From assembly GCF_001831475.1 (NCBI RefSeq), contig NZ_CP017688.1, positions 186,001 through 250,000 of the forward strand: a stretch of DNA of 64,000 bases. Direction: 5' to 3'. This stretch comes from Flavobacterium crassostreae. Lineage in GTDB: Bacteria; Bacteroidota; Bacteroidia; Flavobacteriales; Flavobacteriaceae. The notes under the pieces were generated by a model. That model saw only the letters and a program-made list of their open reading frames with translations, was not told the DNA's origin and made no database searches. Below are positions 8,191 to 17,175 of the stretch, piece after piece (positions within the stretch are counted from its first letter, which is position 1; every line of letters begins with the position of its first letter). The position numbers were made by a program, and so were the translations under genes.

Positions 8191-10839
8191 ATGTTTAAAA
8201 AAATTGCCCTGATACTTGCTGGACTTTTGCTGCTAACTATAGTAGCCCTTTTTGCAATTCCTTATTTCTTTAAGGACCAAATTACTGCCAAAATAACCAG
8301 TATCTTGAACGAAAAAGTGGATGCAACAATACGCTTTACAGAAGCAGATTTGAGTTTATTCAAAAACTTCCCGAATGCCAGCTTTACCTTAGATAGTTTG
8401 GTAATTATTAACAAAGCGCCCTTTGAAGGCGATACCCTTGTGGCTTTTGGAGAGCTAGAGCTACGAATGTCTGTTAAAGAACTTTTTAAAGACAAAAACC
8501 AACCCATGCACATTCAGGGAATTAGAACCAAAAACGGTGTAGTAAATATTCTTTTTAACAAAGATGGCGTAGGCAATTATGATATTGCCCTCAAAGACAA
8601 CAACAAAAAAGAAACCAGCCAAGATGCGCCCCTTTCTTTAAACATCCAAAACTACAAAGTAGACAATCTGAGGTTTAAATATTTTGATGCAAGCTCAAAA
8701 ATAAAATTAGTTTTAGACAGCATCCAACATGAAGGAACCGGAGATTTCACGGCCTCCATACTCGATTTAACTACCAAAACCACCACCAAAGTTTCTCTGG
8801 ATATGGATAAAGTAAACTACCTAAAAAACGTAGCCTTGACTCTAGATGCCGTTTTAGAAATTGATTTAGAAAAAAGCAAATATACCTTCAAAGAAAACAA
8901 AGCCCTAATCAACCAATTGCCATTAGAGTTTGATGGATTTATCCAATTAGCCGAAGATGGACAAGAGTATGATTTAAAATTTAAAACCCCTACTTCCTCC
9001 TTCAAAAACTTTTTGGGCGTGCTCCCAGCAGCCTATTCTGCCAGCCTTGACAAAGTCAAAACAACCGGCGATTTTACCATTGTAGGTTTTGCCAAAGGAA
9101 AATACACCCAAACTACCGTACCTAAATTTAATATTGAAATTGCCTCAAACAACGGCTCTTTTAAATATCCGGACCTACCTAAATCCGTACAAAACATTGT
9201 ACTAGACACCAAAATAATCAACGAAACCGGAATACTCAACGATACCTATGTCAATCTAGACAAACTATCTTTTAAAATAGACCAAGATATCTTTAACGCC
9301 AAAGCAAAAATCACTAACGTTACCCAAAACGCCATTGTAGATGCCATGCTCAAAGGAACCATCAATTTGGCCAACCTATCCAAGGCCTATCCTATTGCGT
9401 TAGACAAACCCTTATCCGGAATTTTAAAAGCAGACGTCACCACCAAATTTGACATGCAATCCGTAGAAAAAAGCCAGTATCAAAACATCCAAAATGCAGG
9501 TACAATGAGCCTGTCTGGTTTTAAATACACAGACGAAAACGGAAAAGCATTAAACATTAGCACTGCCTTGGTACAATTTAACCCAAGCCAAGTAAACCTA
9601 AAACAATTTAATGCCACCACGGGCAAAAGTGACTTGAGCGTTAGTGGTGTTCTAGAAAACTTTTATGGCTTTCTATTTAAAAACCAAGAACTAAAAGGAA
9701 ACTTCAGTTTGGTATCCAATCAATTGGCCGTAACTGATTTTATGACCACTCAAACACCGCCGACCACTGCCAAAACTCCTCAAAAAGAAGCCGAAGCCAT
9801 GAAAATACCTGCTTTTTTGAATTGCAGCCTTTCGGCAAAAGCCAATACCGTGTTGTATGACAACTTGATACTAAAAGACGTTTCGGGAAAACTACTTATA
9901 AAGGACGAAAAAGTAACCATGGAAAACGTAAAAACAGCCATCTTTGGTGGAAATATTGGCCTAAATGGATCCGTATCTACCAAAGGAAAAGTGCCCACAT
10001 TTGACATGAATCTAGGGCTTAACCAAGTAGATATTGCACAATCTTTCACCCAATTAGAGTTACTCAAAAAAATAGCACCAATAGCCGGAATCATCAACGG
10101 AAAATTAAACTCTACCATTAAATTAAATGGAAACCTAACCACAGACTTTAGTCCAGATCTAAAAACCCTAACAGGAAACCTAATGGGCCAGTTGGCCTCT
10201 ACCTCTGTTAATGCTAGCAACTCCACCGTATTGACCAGTTTGAGTAATACTATTCCGTTTTTAAATTTAGATAAAATCAACTTTAACGACCTAAAAGCCG
10301 CAATCAGCTTTAAGGATGGCAAGGTCAACGTAAAACCATTTGACATCAAATACCAAGACATAAAAGCCTCTATAGGAGGAAGCCATGGTTTTGATCAAAA
10401 CATGAATTACACCATCAAATTAGATGTTCCTGCAAAATATTTGGGCACCGAAGCAAATGCATTGATAGCAAAACTAAGCCCAGCAGATGCCAAAAAATTG
10501 GACAATATCCCCGTTAATGCCTTAATGACCGGAAATTTTTCTAACCCAAAAATCACTACCGATATGAAAACGGCAGCAACCAATTTGACCAACCAATTAA
10601 TCCAACAACAAAAAGCTAATTTAATCCAAAAAGGGACTTCCCAATTAAATACCCTGATTAACAAAAACAAAAAACCAGGAGATACCACAAAAACGGTACT
10701 ACCTACAACCAAGGCAGAGGTACAAGAGAAAGTGAAAGAAAAAGTACAAGAAGAAGTGAAAACCAAAGCCACGGATTTAATCAACGGTTTTTTTAAGAAA
10801 AAGAAAACGGCAGAGCCAAAACCCGAAACAACCCCTTAG
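8191..10839 (+). CDS. AsmA-family inner-membrane/periplasmic protein
   Basis: This 882-aa protein has a single N-terminal membrane anchor (residues 5-26) followed by a long beta-rich periplasmic body. The N-terminal AsmA pattern is clear: KITSILNEKVDATIRFTEAD, FPNASFTLDSLVI and a DTLVAFGELELRMSVKELF strand. A C-terminal AsmA-like repeat follows near residues 590-790 (FDMNLGLNQVDIAQSF; FDIKYQDIKASIGG). Such proteins belong to the bridge-like lipid transfer superfamily that includes TamB and YhdP, which carry phospholipid toward the outer membrane. The last 80 residues are a Lys/Glu-rich charged tail with KVKEKVQEEVKTKA coiled-coil character. Confidence 0.88.
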   Translation: MFKKIALILAGLLLLTIVALFAIPYFFKDQITAKITSILNEKVDATIRFTEADLSLFKNFPNASFTLDSLVIINKAPFEGDTLVAFGELELRMSVKELFKDKNQPMHIQGIRTKNGVVNILFNKDGVGNYDIALKDNNKKETSQDAPLSLNIQNYKVDNLRFKYFDASSKIKLVLDSIQHEGTGDFTASILDLTTKTTTKVSLDMDKVNYLKNVALTLDAVLEIDLEKSKYTFKENKALINQLPLEFDGFIQLAEDGQEYDLKFKTPTSSFKNFLGVLPAAYSASLDKVKTTGDFTIVGFAKGKYTQTTVPKFNIEIASNNGSFKYPDLPKSVQNIVLDTKIINETGILNDTYVNLDKLSFKIDQDIFNAKAKITNVTQNAIVDAMLKGTINLANLSKAYPIALDKPLSGILKADVTTKFDMQSVEKSQYQNIQNAGTMSLSGFKYTDENGKALNISTALVQFNPSQVNLKQFNATTGKSDLSVSGVLENFYGFLFKNQELKGNFSLVSNQLAVTDFMTTQTPPTTAKTPQKEAEAMKIPAFLNCSLSAKANTVLYDNLILKDVSGKLLIKDEKVTMENVKTAIFGGNIGLNGSVSTKGKVPTFDMNLGLNQVDIAQSFTQLELLKKIAPIAGIINGKLNSTIKLNGNLTTDFSPDLKTLTGNLMGQLASTSVNASNSTVLTSLSNTIPFLNLDKINFNDLKAAISFKDGKVNVKPFDIKYQDIKASIGGSHGFDQNMNYTIKLDVPAKYLGTEANALIAKLSPADAKKLDNIPVNALMTGNFSNPKITTDMKTAATNLTNQLIQQQKANLIQKGTSQLNTLINKNKKPGDTTKTVLPTTKAEVQEKVKEKVQEEVKTKATDLINGFFKKKKTAEPKPETTP

Positions 10840-10863
10840 TTTTTAGGATTTTTAATTCCCATC

Positions 10864-10911
10864 AAAAAAAAAGGAGTACACACTAGTGTTTAGTGTGTAC
10901 TCCTTTTTTTG
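10864..10911. terminator. Bidirectional terminator between convergent genes
   Basis: A long stem GGAGTACACACTA / TAGTGTGTACTCC with a short loop, preceded by A9 and followed by T7. It can serve the AsmA-like gene (+) and the DUF2797 gene (-). Confidence 0.93.
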
Positions 10912-10937
10912 GGTATTATAGGGATGGTTTTTAAAAT

Positions 10938-11735
10938 TTATTGCATGGTTAGCCGTACCACATAGCCTTCGGAACTACGTATATTAAAAACCGTTCCGTC
11001 CTCAAAAATAAGATACTGTCCTTTTATACCGGTTAATTTTCCTGCAAAAAAAGGCGTTTTCTCTAAACTTAAACTCTTCACCTTGGTCGGATATTCTAAA
11101 ACTGGATAATGCATCTGGTACAAATCATTTTTATTCAAAAAGAAATATTCCCTTGCTTGCTCTGGAATACGGCTTTCTAAACGCATCCGTTCTGCAACCA
11201 AATCTACCTCTTCTACCGCATTTGTCAACATTTTTCGCCAGTTAGTCTTATCGGTATAATACGCCTTTAGGGCAACCTCTGTTATCCCGGCCAAATACCG
11301 ATTGGGCAACTCCACAATAGCAATAGCAGCATTGGCACCTTGATCAATCCATCGGGTGGGGATTTGGGTATTTCGGGTAACCCCTACTTTTATCTCGCTT
11401 GAAAGCGCCAAATAAACAACATGCGGTTGTAGTTGCACTTTTTGCTCGTAGGCTAAATCTCTATCGGCAATACCTAAATGCGCTGTACTGAGCTCGGGCT
11501 TCAGGATCCAATCTCCTACAGCAGGACTAGAATAAAAACAGTCATAACAAAAACCTTGGCGAAAAATCTTTTTCTTTTTTTGGCAATTTAAACACTGGTA
11601 TCCTACAAATTCTAGAGCAATATCCTTGGATAGTAATTGGTTTACATTCAAAAAATTATCTTCAAAAACCAGATAATATTGAATTGGGTTTCCGTATTCG
11701 GTTTGCATTTTAGTCAGTACGCCTTCGTATTGCAT
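10938..11735 (-). CDS. DUF2797 domain protein
   Basis: A 265-aa soluble protein. A zinc-ribbon-like segment occurs near residues 48-69: C-x2-C (CLNCQ) followed by C-x2-C (CYDCF). After it comes the region VVYLALSSEIKVGVTRNTQIPTRWIDQGA (a GIY-YIG-like strand pattern that I recall as the DUF2797 core), then VEEVDLVAERMRL. No enzymatic role is established. It is monocistronic and convergent with the AsmA-like gene across a shared terminator. Confidence 0.8.
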   Translation of the reverse strand: MQYEGVLTKMQTEYGNPIQYYLVFEDNFLNVNQLLSKDIALEFVGYQCLNCQKKKKIFRQGFCYDCFYSSPAVGDWILKPELSTAHLGIADRDLAYEQKVQLQPHVVYLALSSEIKVGVTRNTQIPTRWIDQGANAAIAIVELPNRYLAGITEVALKAYYTDKTNWRKMLTNAVEEVDLVAERMRLESRIPEQAREYFFLNKNDLYQMHYPVLEYPTKVKSLSLEKTPFFAGKLTGIKGQYLIFEDGTVFNIRSSEGYVVRLTMQ

Positions 11736-11775
11736 TTAGTTATATCTTTAAAGCCTAATGTTGAACAAAAATTGT

Positions 11776-11783
11776 TATTTTTG
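11776..11783 (+). promoter_or_regulatory. Possible -7 element upstream of the GH3-like gene
   Basis: TATTTTTG fits TAnnTTTG, 49 nt before the ATG; no well-placed -33 TTG. Confidence 0.35.
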
Positions 11784-11831
11784 GTAAAGTTATCATTCGT
11801 AACGCATAATTCATAACCCAAATTTTAAAAA

Positions 11832-13349
11832 ATGCCACTTACCATTATCAATTCCTTCGCCTCCTGGGTTTTAAAACAACGAATCCATCAAATAGAGTTG
11901 TTTTTAAAATACCCAAATGAAGTGCAAGAAGAATTGCTTATGCATTTAATTGCTGCTGCAAAAGATACCGATATGGGACGGGATCTTGAATTTAGTTCCA
12001 TAAAATCATACGCCACATTTGCGCAAAGAATTCCTATTGTAACCTACGAAGACATACACCCTCTAATTGAACGCACCCGCAATGGCGAACAAAACCTATT
12101 CTGGGGAACTCCTATAAAATGGTTTGCCAAATCCAGTGGTACCACCAATGCCAAAAGCAAATTTATCCCCGTTAGCAGTAGCGCACTCGAAGATTGCCAT
12201 TACAAAGGAAGCAAAGACCTGTTGTGTTTGTACCTAAATAATAACGAAAACTCCGAACTCTTTAAAGGCAAAAGCTTGCGTTTGGGAGGCAGTTCACAAA
12301 TTCACGAAAACAACAATACCTTTTTTGGAGACTTATCGGCTATTTTGATAGAAAACATGCCTATCTGGGCAGAATTTAGCAGCACACCAAGCAGCAAAAT
12401 TTCGTTAATGAGCGAATGGGAATCTAAAATGGCCGCAATCATTAACGAAACCAAAAAAGAAAACGTAACGAGTTTTGCAGGAGTTCCTTCCTGGATGTTG
12501 GTATTAATGAACCGCATGCTCGAAGAAACCGGAAAAACCAATTTGTTAGAACTTTGGCCAAATCTAGAAGTTTATTTTCACGGAGGCGTAAATTTTGAAC
12601 CATACAGAGAGCAATACCACAAAATAATCCCTAAAAAAGAATTTAAATACTACGAGATATATAATGCCTCCGAAGGATTTTTTGCCATTCAGGATCTTAA
12701 TTATTCTAGTGACTTATTATTGATGCTTGATTACGGAATTTTTTATGAATTTATTGCCATGGACACGTTTGATACTCCTAACCCAAAAGTGGTTTGTCTA
12801 GCAGACGTAGAGTTGTTTAAAAACTACGCCATAGTTATTACCACCAACTCTGGATTGTGGCGCTATTTAATAGGAGACACCGTACGTTTTACGTCTTTGA
12901 GTCCCTACAGAATACGAGTTACCGGAAGAACCAAACACCACATCAACGTTTTTGGCGAAGAATTAATGGTCGAAAATACCGATCAAGCCATTGCGCATGC
13001 CTGCAAAATGACCCAAACTCAAGTAGTCGATTATACCGTTGCTCCAGTATTTATGGAAGGCAAACAAAAAGGAGCTCATGAATGGATGATTGAGTTTAAA
13101 AAACCGCCAGAATGCATCCCAACGTTTCAAAAAATACTTGACACTACTTTGCAATCTTTAAACTCCGATTATGAAGCAAAAAGACACAACAACATGACTT
13201 TAAACCCTTTGGTTATACACATAGCCCGAGAAAATTTATTTTATGACTGGCTCAAAGAACGGGATAAACTCGGTGGCCAACACAAAATACCCAGACTATC
13301 CAACCAAAGAGCGTATTTAGAACAACTTCAGGATATGCAAAACAAGTAG
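11832..13349 (+). CDS. GH3-family (auxin-responsive promoter-like) acyl-acid-amido synthetase homologue
   Basis: A 505-aa protein of the ANL-like adenylating superfamily. Visible motifs are WFAKSSGTTNAKSKFIPVS near residues 97-116 (ATP-binding P-loop-like), FAGVPSWMLVLM, the YYEIYNASEGFFAIQ segment near 275-290 (adenine/acid binding), and YLIGDTVRFTSLSPYRIRVTGRTKHHINVFGEEL near 345-380. Plant GH3 enzymes conjugate amino acids to jasmonate or auxin. Bacterial members are widespread in Bacteroidota, and I know of no settled substrate. It ends 40 bp from the convergent serB gene. Confidence 0.85.
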   Translation: MPLTIINSFASWVLKQRIHQIELFLKYPNEVQEELLMHLIAAAKDTDMGRDLEFSSIKSYATFAQRIPIVTYEDIHPLIERTRNGEQNLFWGTPIKWFAKSSGTTNAKSKFIPVSSSALEDCHYKGSKDLLCLYLNNNENSELFKGKSLRLGGSSQIHENNNTFFGDLSAILIENMPIWAEFSSTPSSKISLMSEWESKMAAIINETKKENVTSFAGVPSWMLVLMNRMLEETGKTNLLELWPNLEVYFHGGVNFEPYREQYHKIIPKKEFKYYEIYNASEGFFAIQDLNYSSDLLLMLDYGIFYEFIAMDTFDTPNPKVVCLADVELFKNYAIVITTNSGLWRYLIGDTVRFTSLSPYRIRVTGRTKHHINVFGEELMVENTDQAIAHACKMTQTQVVDYTVAPVFMEGKQKGAHEWMIEFKKPPECIPTFQKILDTTLQSLNSDYEAKRHNNMTLNPLVIHIARENLFYDWLKERDKLGGQHKIPRLSNQRAYLEQLQDMQNK

Positions 13350-13388
13350 TTTCCATAAAGCTATTTTTTGCAGCAATTTTGCCTGAAA

Positions 13389-14624
13389 TTATTCTTCGAT
13401 TCTCATGTCAATATACCTGTCGTGGTATCCTAGGAGATACAAAACGCCATCTAGCCCTAAACTAGAAATCGTGGTAGCAGCATTCTCTTTTACAGCAGGT
13501 TTGGCGTGAAATGCGATGCCTAATCCTGCTAGATTGAGCATAGGCAAATCATTGGCACCATCTCCTACTGCGATGGTTTGTTGGATATGCAACCCTTCTT
13601 TTTGGGCAATGGCCTGAAGCAATTCGGCTTTCTTATTCCCGTCTATTATCTCCCCCAAATGTTTGCCAGTTAATTTACCGTCTATAATTTCCAATTCATT
13701 GGCATACATATAATCAATGCCTAGTTCTTTTTGTAAATAACGACCAAAATACGTGAACCCTCCGGATAAAATAGCCGTTTTGTACCCATAATATTTCAGC
13801 GCCTTCATCAAGCGGTGTGCTCCTTGAGTTATGGGCAAGTTTAGGGCTATTTTTTGCAAAACAGATGCATCCAACCCTTTGAGCAAAGCCATTCGTTGTT
13901 TAAAGCTTTCGCTAAAATCTATCTGGCCATTCATGGCTTGTGCAGTAATGGCTTGTACTTGTTCTCCTACACCAGCTAGTGCAGCAAGCGCATCTATCAC
14001 CTCTGTTTGAATCAAGGTAGAATCCATATCAAAGCATACCAAACGCCGGTTTCGTCTATACATAGTGTCTTCTTGAAAAGAAATATCTACTTCTAATGCT
14101 TGTGCGGTTTCCATAAATTTTTGGGTCAATAAGGCCTTGTCTAAAGATTTTCCGGAAACAAATAATTGCACACAAGAGCGAGGATACGACTCTTTTTCTA
14201 CAATAGAAATCCTACCGGTCAACCGTTTAATGGCGTAGATGTTTAAATCTTGATTGGCTAGTATTTGCGTTACCGCAGACAACTGTTGTGCCGTTATAGA
14301 AACGCCTAAAATATTAATGAGGTACCGTTTTTTGGATTGGGCTTTTACCCAAATTTCATAATCTGGGACAGAAATAGACGTAAATGTAACTGTAACGCCT
14401 AGTTCATAGCCTTTAAATAAAATTTCTTTTAAGATCGCAGCCGAAGAGGCTCCGGTGCGCACTTTAAACAAAATCCCTAAGGATAAAATATCGTGTATGT
14501 TGGCTTGTGCAATATCCAAAACAATGGCTTGGTACTTGGCCAATATAGCCGTTAAACTGGCGGTAACTCCTGGTTTGTCTTGGCCCGAAACTTTTAACAA
14601 AATAACTTCTTTATCTTCTATCAT
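13389..14624 (-). CDS. serB: Phosphoserine phosphatase SerB with N-terminal ACT domains
   Basis: A 411-aa enzyme that catalyses the last step of serine synthesis, phosphoserine to serine. Two ACT-like regulatory modules occupy about residues 1-185 (VSGQDKPGVTASLTAILAKY; then LINILGVSITAQQLSAVTQIL). The HAD phosphatase follows: motif I FDMDSTLIQTE near 195 with the nucleophilic Asp, motif II AILSGGFTYFGRYL with its Ser, and motif III/IV AVGDGANDLPML near 345-357. The double-ACT layout is known in actinobacterial and some Bacteroidota SerB and usually implies serine feedback. Confidence 0.94.
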   Translation of the reverse strand: MIEDKEVILLKVSGQDKPGVTASLTAILAKYQAIVLDIAQANIHDILSLGILFKVRTGASSAAILKEILFKGYELGVTVTFTSISVPDYEIWVKAQSKKRYLINILGVSITAQQLSAVTQILANQDLNIYAIKRLTGRISIVEKESYPRSCVQLFVSGKSLDKALLTQKFMETAQALEVDISFQEDTMYRRNRRLVCFDMDSTLIQTEVIDALAALAGVGEQVQAITAQAMNGQIDFSESFKQRMALLKGLDASVLQKIALNLPITQGAHRLMKALKYYGYKTAILSGGFTYFGRYLQKELGIDYMYANELEIIDGKLTGKHLGEIIDGNKKAELLQAIAQKEGLHIQQTIAVGDGANDLPMLNLAGLGIAFHAKPAVKENAATTISSLGLDGVLYLLGYHDRYIDMRIEE

Positions 14625-14725
14625 CCGGATGCTATTGTTTAGTTAGTACTAACAAAATTCGGCAATCTTAGGCGTATAAAAAAGAAACCGTTTGGTTTTT
14701 AATACTAAATTAATAGCGTAGGGCA

Positions 14726-14759
14726 TAAAAAAACCTGTTCCGATCAAGGAACAGGTTTG
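14726..14759 (-). terminator. Terminator after clpX
   Basis: On the minus strand the stem AACCTGTTCC / GGAACAGGTT with a 6-nt loop is followed by T7. It lies 22 nt past the clpX stop. Confidence 0.9.
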
Positions 14760-14780
14760 AATTACCGAAAACAGCTTTTT

Positions 14781-16013
14781 TTAGGAAGCTATTTCTAATC
14801 GTTTTAGTAAATTTTTACTCAAGGTTTCTTGGGCATATTCTTTGTCAATGGCTAATTTTTTGTCTTCCGAACTTGGCAATTCATACATGGCATCGGTTAG
14901 AATGGCTTCGCATAAAGAACGCAATCCACGAGCTCCTAATTTGTATTCTAAGGCTTTATCTACAATAAAATCCAAGGCTTCGTCGGTAATACTAAAAGCT
15001 ACCTCGTCCATCAAAAATAATTTTTGGTATTGTTTGATTAAGGCATTTTTGGGTTGTGTCAAAATGGCACGCAAGGTTTTTCTGTCCAAAGGATCCATGT
15101 GTGTCAATACGGGCAAACGACCAATGATTTCGGGAATTAATCCAAAATCTTTAATGTCTTTTGGAATAATGTATTGCAATAAATTGTCTTTATCAATGGT
15201 ATCGGTATTTTTGGATGTAGAATATCCTACTGCTTGACGGTTCAATCTTTTAGATATAATTCGTTCAATTCCGTCAAAAGCACCTCCAGCAATAAAAAGT
15301 ATGTTTTGTGTATTTACCTCCACAAACTTTTGGTCTGGATGCTTGCGTCCTCCTTTTGGTGGTACGTTTACAACCGTTCCTTCTAATAATTTAAGTAGGG
15401 CTTGTTGCACGCCTTCGCCAGATACATCCCGAGTGATAGAAGGGTTGTCTCCCTTGCGAGCAATCTTGTCTATCTCGTCAATAAAAACAATTCCTCTCTC
15501 TGCTTTGGCAACATCATAATCTGCTGCTTGCAACAATCTAGTGAGAATACTCTCTACATCTTCTCCTACATAACCCGCTTCGGTGAGTACCGTTGCATCC
15601 ACAATTGCCAAAGGAACGTCTAACATTTTGGCAATTGTTTTTGCCACCAATGTTTTTCCGGTTCCGGTTTGCCCAACCATAATGATGTTGCTTTTTTCGA
15701 TCTCTACCTCATCTTCTTCTTGCTGTTGCATCAAACGTTTGTAGTGGTTGTAAACCGCAACTGACATTACTTTTTTGGTTTGATCTTGTCCAATTACATA
15801 TTGGTCCAAAAAAGCTCTAATTTCTTTTGGTTTTTTTAATATCAAATCTGAGGCTGCGTTAGCACTCCCCGCAGATTTTATTTCCTCGAGTACAATTCCG
15901 TGTGCTTGCTCAATACATTTATCACAAATATGGGCATCTATCCCAGCTATTAGCAACTGTGTTTCTGGCTTTTTTCTGCCACAAAACGAACATTCTAATT
16001 TTTCTTTCGCCAT
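14781..16013 (-). CDS. clpX: ATP-dependent Clp protease ATP-binding subunit ClpX
   Basis: A 410-aa AAA+ unfoldase that feeds substrates to ClpP. The N-terminal zinc-binding domain has C8-x2-C11 and C30-x2-C33. Walker A GQTGTGKT lies near residue 120, Walker [11 protein letters not shown] near 172, and a pore-loop GYVGEDV near 147. [13 protein letters not shown] carries the IGF-type docking region in modified form (the usual IGF triad was not seen at its canonical place and should be checked). It is downstream of clpP and tig on the same strand. Confidence 0.97.
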   Translation of the reverse strand: MAKEKLECSFCGRKKPETQLLIAGIDAHICDKCIEQAHGIVLEEIKSAGSANAASDLILKKPKEIRAFLDQYVIGQDQTKKVMSVAVYNHYKRLMQQQEEDEVEIEKSNIIMVGQTGTGKTLVAKTIAKMLDVPLAIVDATVLTEAGYVGEDVESILTRLLQAADYDVAKAERGIVFIDEIDKIARKGDNPSITRDVSGEGVQQALLKLLEGTVVNVPPKGGRKHPDQKFVEVNTQNILFIAGGAFDGIERIISKRLNRQAVGYSTSKNTDTIDKDNLLQYIIPKDIKDFGLIPEIIGRLPVLTHMDPLDRKTLRAILTQPKNALIKQYQKLFLMDEVAFSITDEALDFIVDKALEYKLGARGLRSLCEAILTDAMYELPSSEDKKLAIDKEYAQETLSKNLLKRLEIAS

Positions 16014-16020
16014 TTTTTTT

Positions 16021-16096
16021 AGTCTAAAGTCATCAAGTCATAAAGCCAAAAGTCTTTAGCATTGCTTTTGACTTTTGACTTTTAACTTTTGACTAT
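16021..16096. repeat. Inverted array of 7-nt iterons between clpX and clpP
   Basis: The left arm (16021-16054) holds degenerate AAGTCAT/AAAGTCA units. After a spacer of about 10 nt the right arm (16066-16095) is TTTTGAC repeated four times with one TTTTAAC. The arms are roughly complementary, so the 88-bp clpX-clpP spacer can fold into a long weak hairpin. It lacks a T-tail terminator geometry. Confidence 0.7.
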
Positions 16097-16101
16097 ATTT
16101 T

Positions 16102-16776
16102 TTATCCTCTTCTTAAAACTTCGTCAATCATTCCATATTCTTTAGCCTCGTCTGCAATCATCCAATAATCGCGCTCGCTATCGTTGTGTACTTTTTCAAA
16201 GGTTTGCCCAGAGTGCTGCGAAATGATTTTGTATAACTCGTCTTTGAGTTTCAACATTTCACGCAAGTTTATTTCCATATCTGTTGCCACGCCTTGTGCG
16301 CCTCCAGATGGTTGGTGTATCATTACTCTTGAGTGTGGCAATGCAGAACGTTTTCCTTCTGCTCCTGCGCACAACAAAACAGCTCCCATGGATGCAGCCA
16401 TACCGGTACAAATGGTTGCTACATCTGGTTTGATGTACTGCATGGTGTCGTAGATCCCTAGTCCGGCATACACGCTTCCTCCTGGAGAGTTTAAATAGAT
16501 TTGTATGTCTTTGGAGGCATCTGCACTTTCTAAAAACAACAATTGTGCTTGTACAATATTGGCAATTTGGTCGTCAATACCCGTGCCCAGAAAGATAATT
16601 CTGTCCATCATCAATCTAGAGAACACATCTAGTTGGGAGATATTCAACTGGCGTTCTTCAATAATATAGGGTGTCATGTTTGTAGGATTCATTGCTGCTA
16701 CAATTTTATCGTAATACATGGCATTTACTCCTTGGTGTTTTGTTGCAAACTTTTTAAATTCTTTACCGTAGTTCAT
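16102..16776 (-). CDS. clpP: ATP-dependent Clp protease proteolytic subunit ClpP
   Basis: A 224-aa serine protease that forms the barrel degraded into by ClpX. The catalytic Ser is S129 in TGMAASMGAVLL, the His is in SRVMIHQPSGG near residue 154, and the Asp is in the SERDYWMIADEAKEYGMIDEV segment near 203. The long N-terminus (about 30 residues before PYIIEERQLN) is plausibly a propeptide that is trimmed on assembly. The order tig-clpP-clpX matches the classical cluster. Confidence 0.97.
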   Translation of the reverse strand: MNYGKEFKKFATKHQGVNAMYYDKIVAAMNPTNMTPYIIEERQLNISQLDVFSRLMMDRIIFLGTGIDDQIANIVQAQLLFLESADASKDIQIYLNSPGGSVYAGLGIYDTMQYIKPDVATICTGMAASMGAVLLCAGAEGKRSALPHSRVMIHQPSGGAQGVATDMEINLREMLKLKDELYKIISQHSGQTFEKVHNDSERDYWMIADEAKEYGMIDEVLRRG

Positions 16777-16896
16777 GTGTATGGGTTCTAAGTTGTACTT
16801 TATTATCTAATCGTAGTGTCTCTATTGCAAAGGTCGTTCCTATTTATAGCTATGCCAATATGTCTTGTTTTTTAGCCCAGGTAGTAGTGAAAAGCT

Positions 16897-16990
16897 TTTT
16901 GAAAGTTGTTTTCTGGTTTTTTTTATTGTTGCAAAGCGACCAGAGGAAGCTCTTGCAAGAATTGTAAAAAAACGAAAACAACTTTCAAAA
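16897..16990. repeat. Long near-perfect inverted repeat, about 94 bp
   Basis: TTTTGAAAGTTGTTTTC at 16897-16913 is the exact reverse complement of 16974-16990 (17 of 17). The arms continue inward with GTTTTTTTTA against GTAAAAAAAC after a small offset. The centre (about 16928-16960) contains AGAGGAAGCTCT and two TTGCAA words. As RNA it would form one long hairpin with a structured tip. Confidence 0.8.
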
Positions 16991-17029
16991 CTTGTAACGG
17001 ATAACTGGATTAGCTCCTAAATTATAAAT

Positions 17030-17064
17030 AACAAAAGAGCGCCAAAAATATTTTTCTGACGCTC
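17030..17064 (-). terminator. Probable terminator after tig
   Basis: On the minus strand GAGCGTC pairs imperfectly with GGCGCTC around an AAAAATATTTTT palindrome, followed by TTTTGTT. It lies about 110 nt past the tig stop codon. Confidence 0.5.
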
Positions 17065-17175
17065 AAATATACCTATTTTTTATTGTATTTCGTCTGTTAT
17101 GTAATGCTAAAATTGCAACCATCTTGCCCCAATTGGACTTTTGATTTTAGATTTTAGATCCCGCCAGACTAGTGA

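Larger units (their letters stand above)
16777..17175. other. Intergenic region between clpP and tig
   Basis: No gene is supported here. It holds the 100-bp inverted repeat at 16897-16990, a probable tig terminator at 17030-17064, and a short GATTTTA tandem at 17141-17161. The base composition is typical of the surrounding intergenic DNA. Confidence 0.7.

Noticed and set aside
14640..14660. TTAGTACTAA palindrome upstream of serB as an operator
   Set aside because: A 10-bp palindrome in AT-rich DNA is expected by chance, and no second copy was seen.
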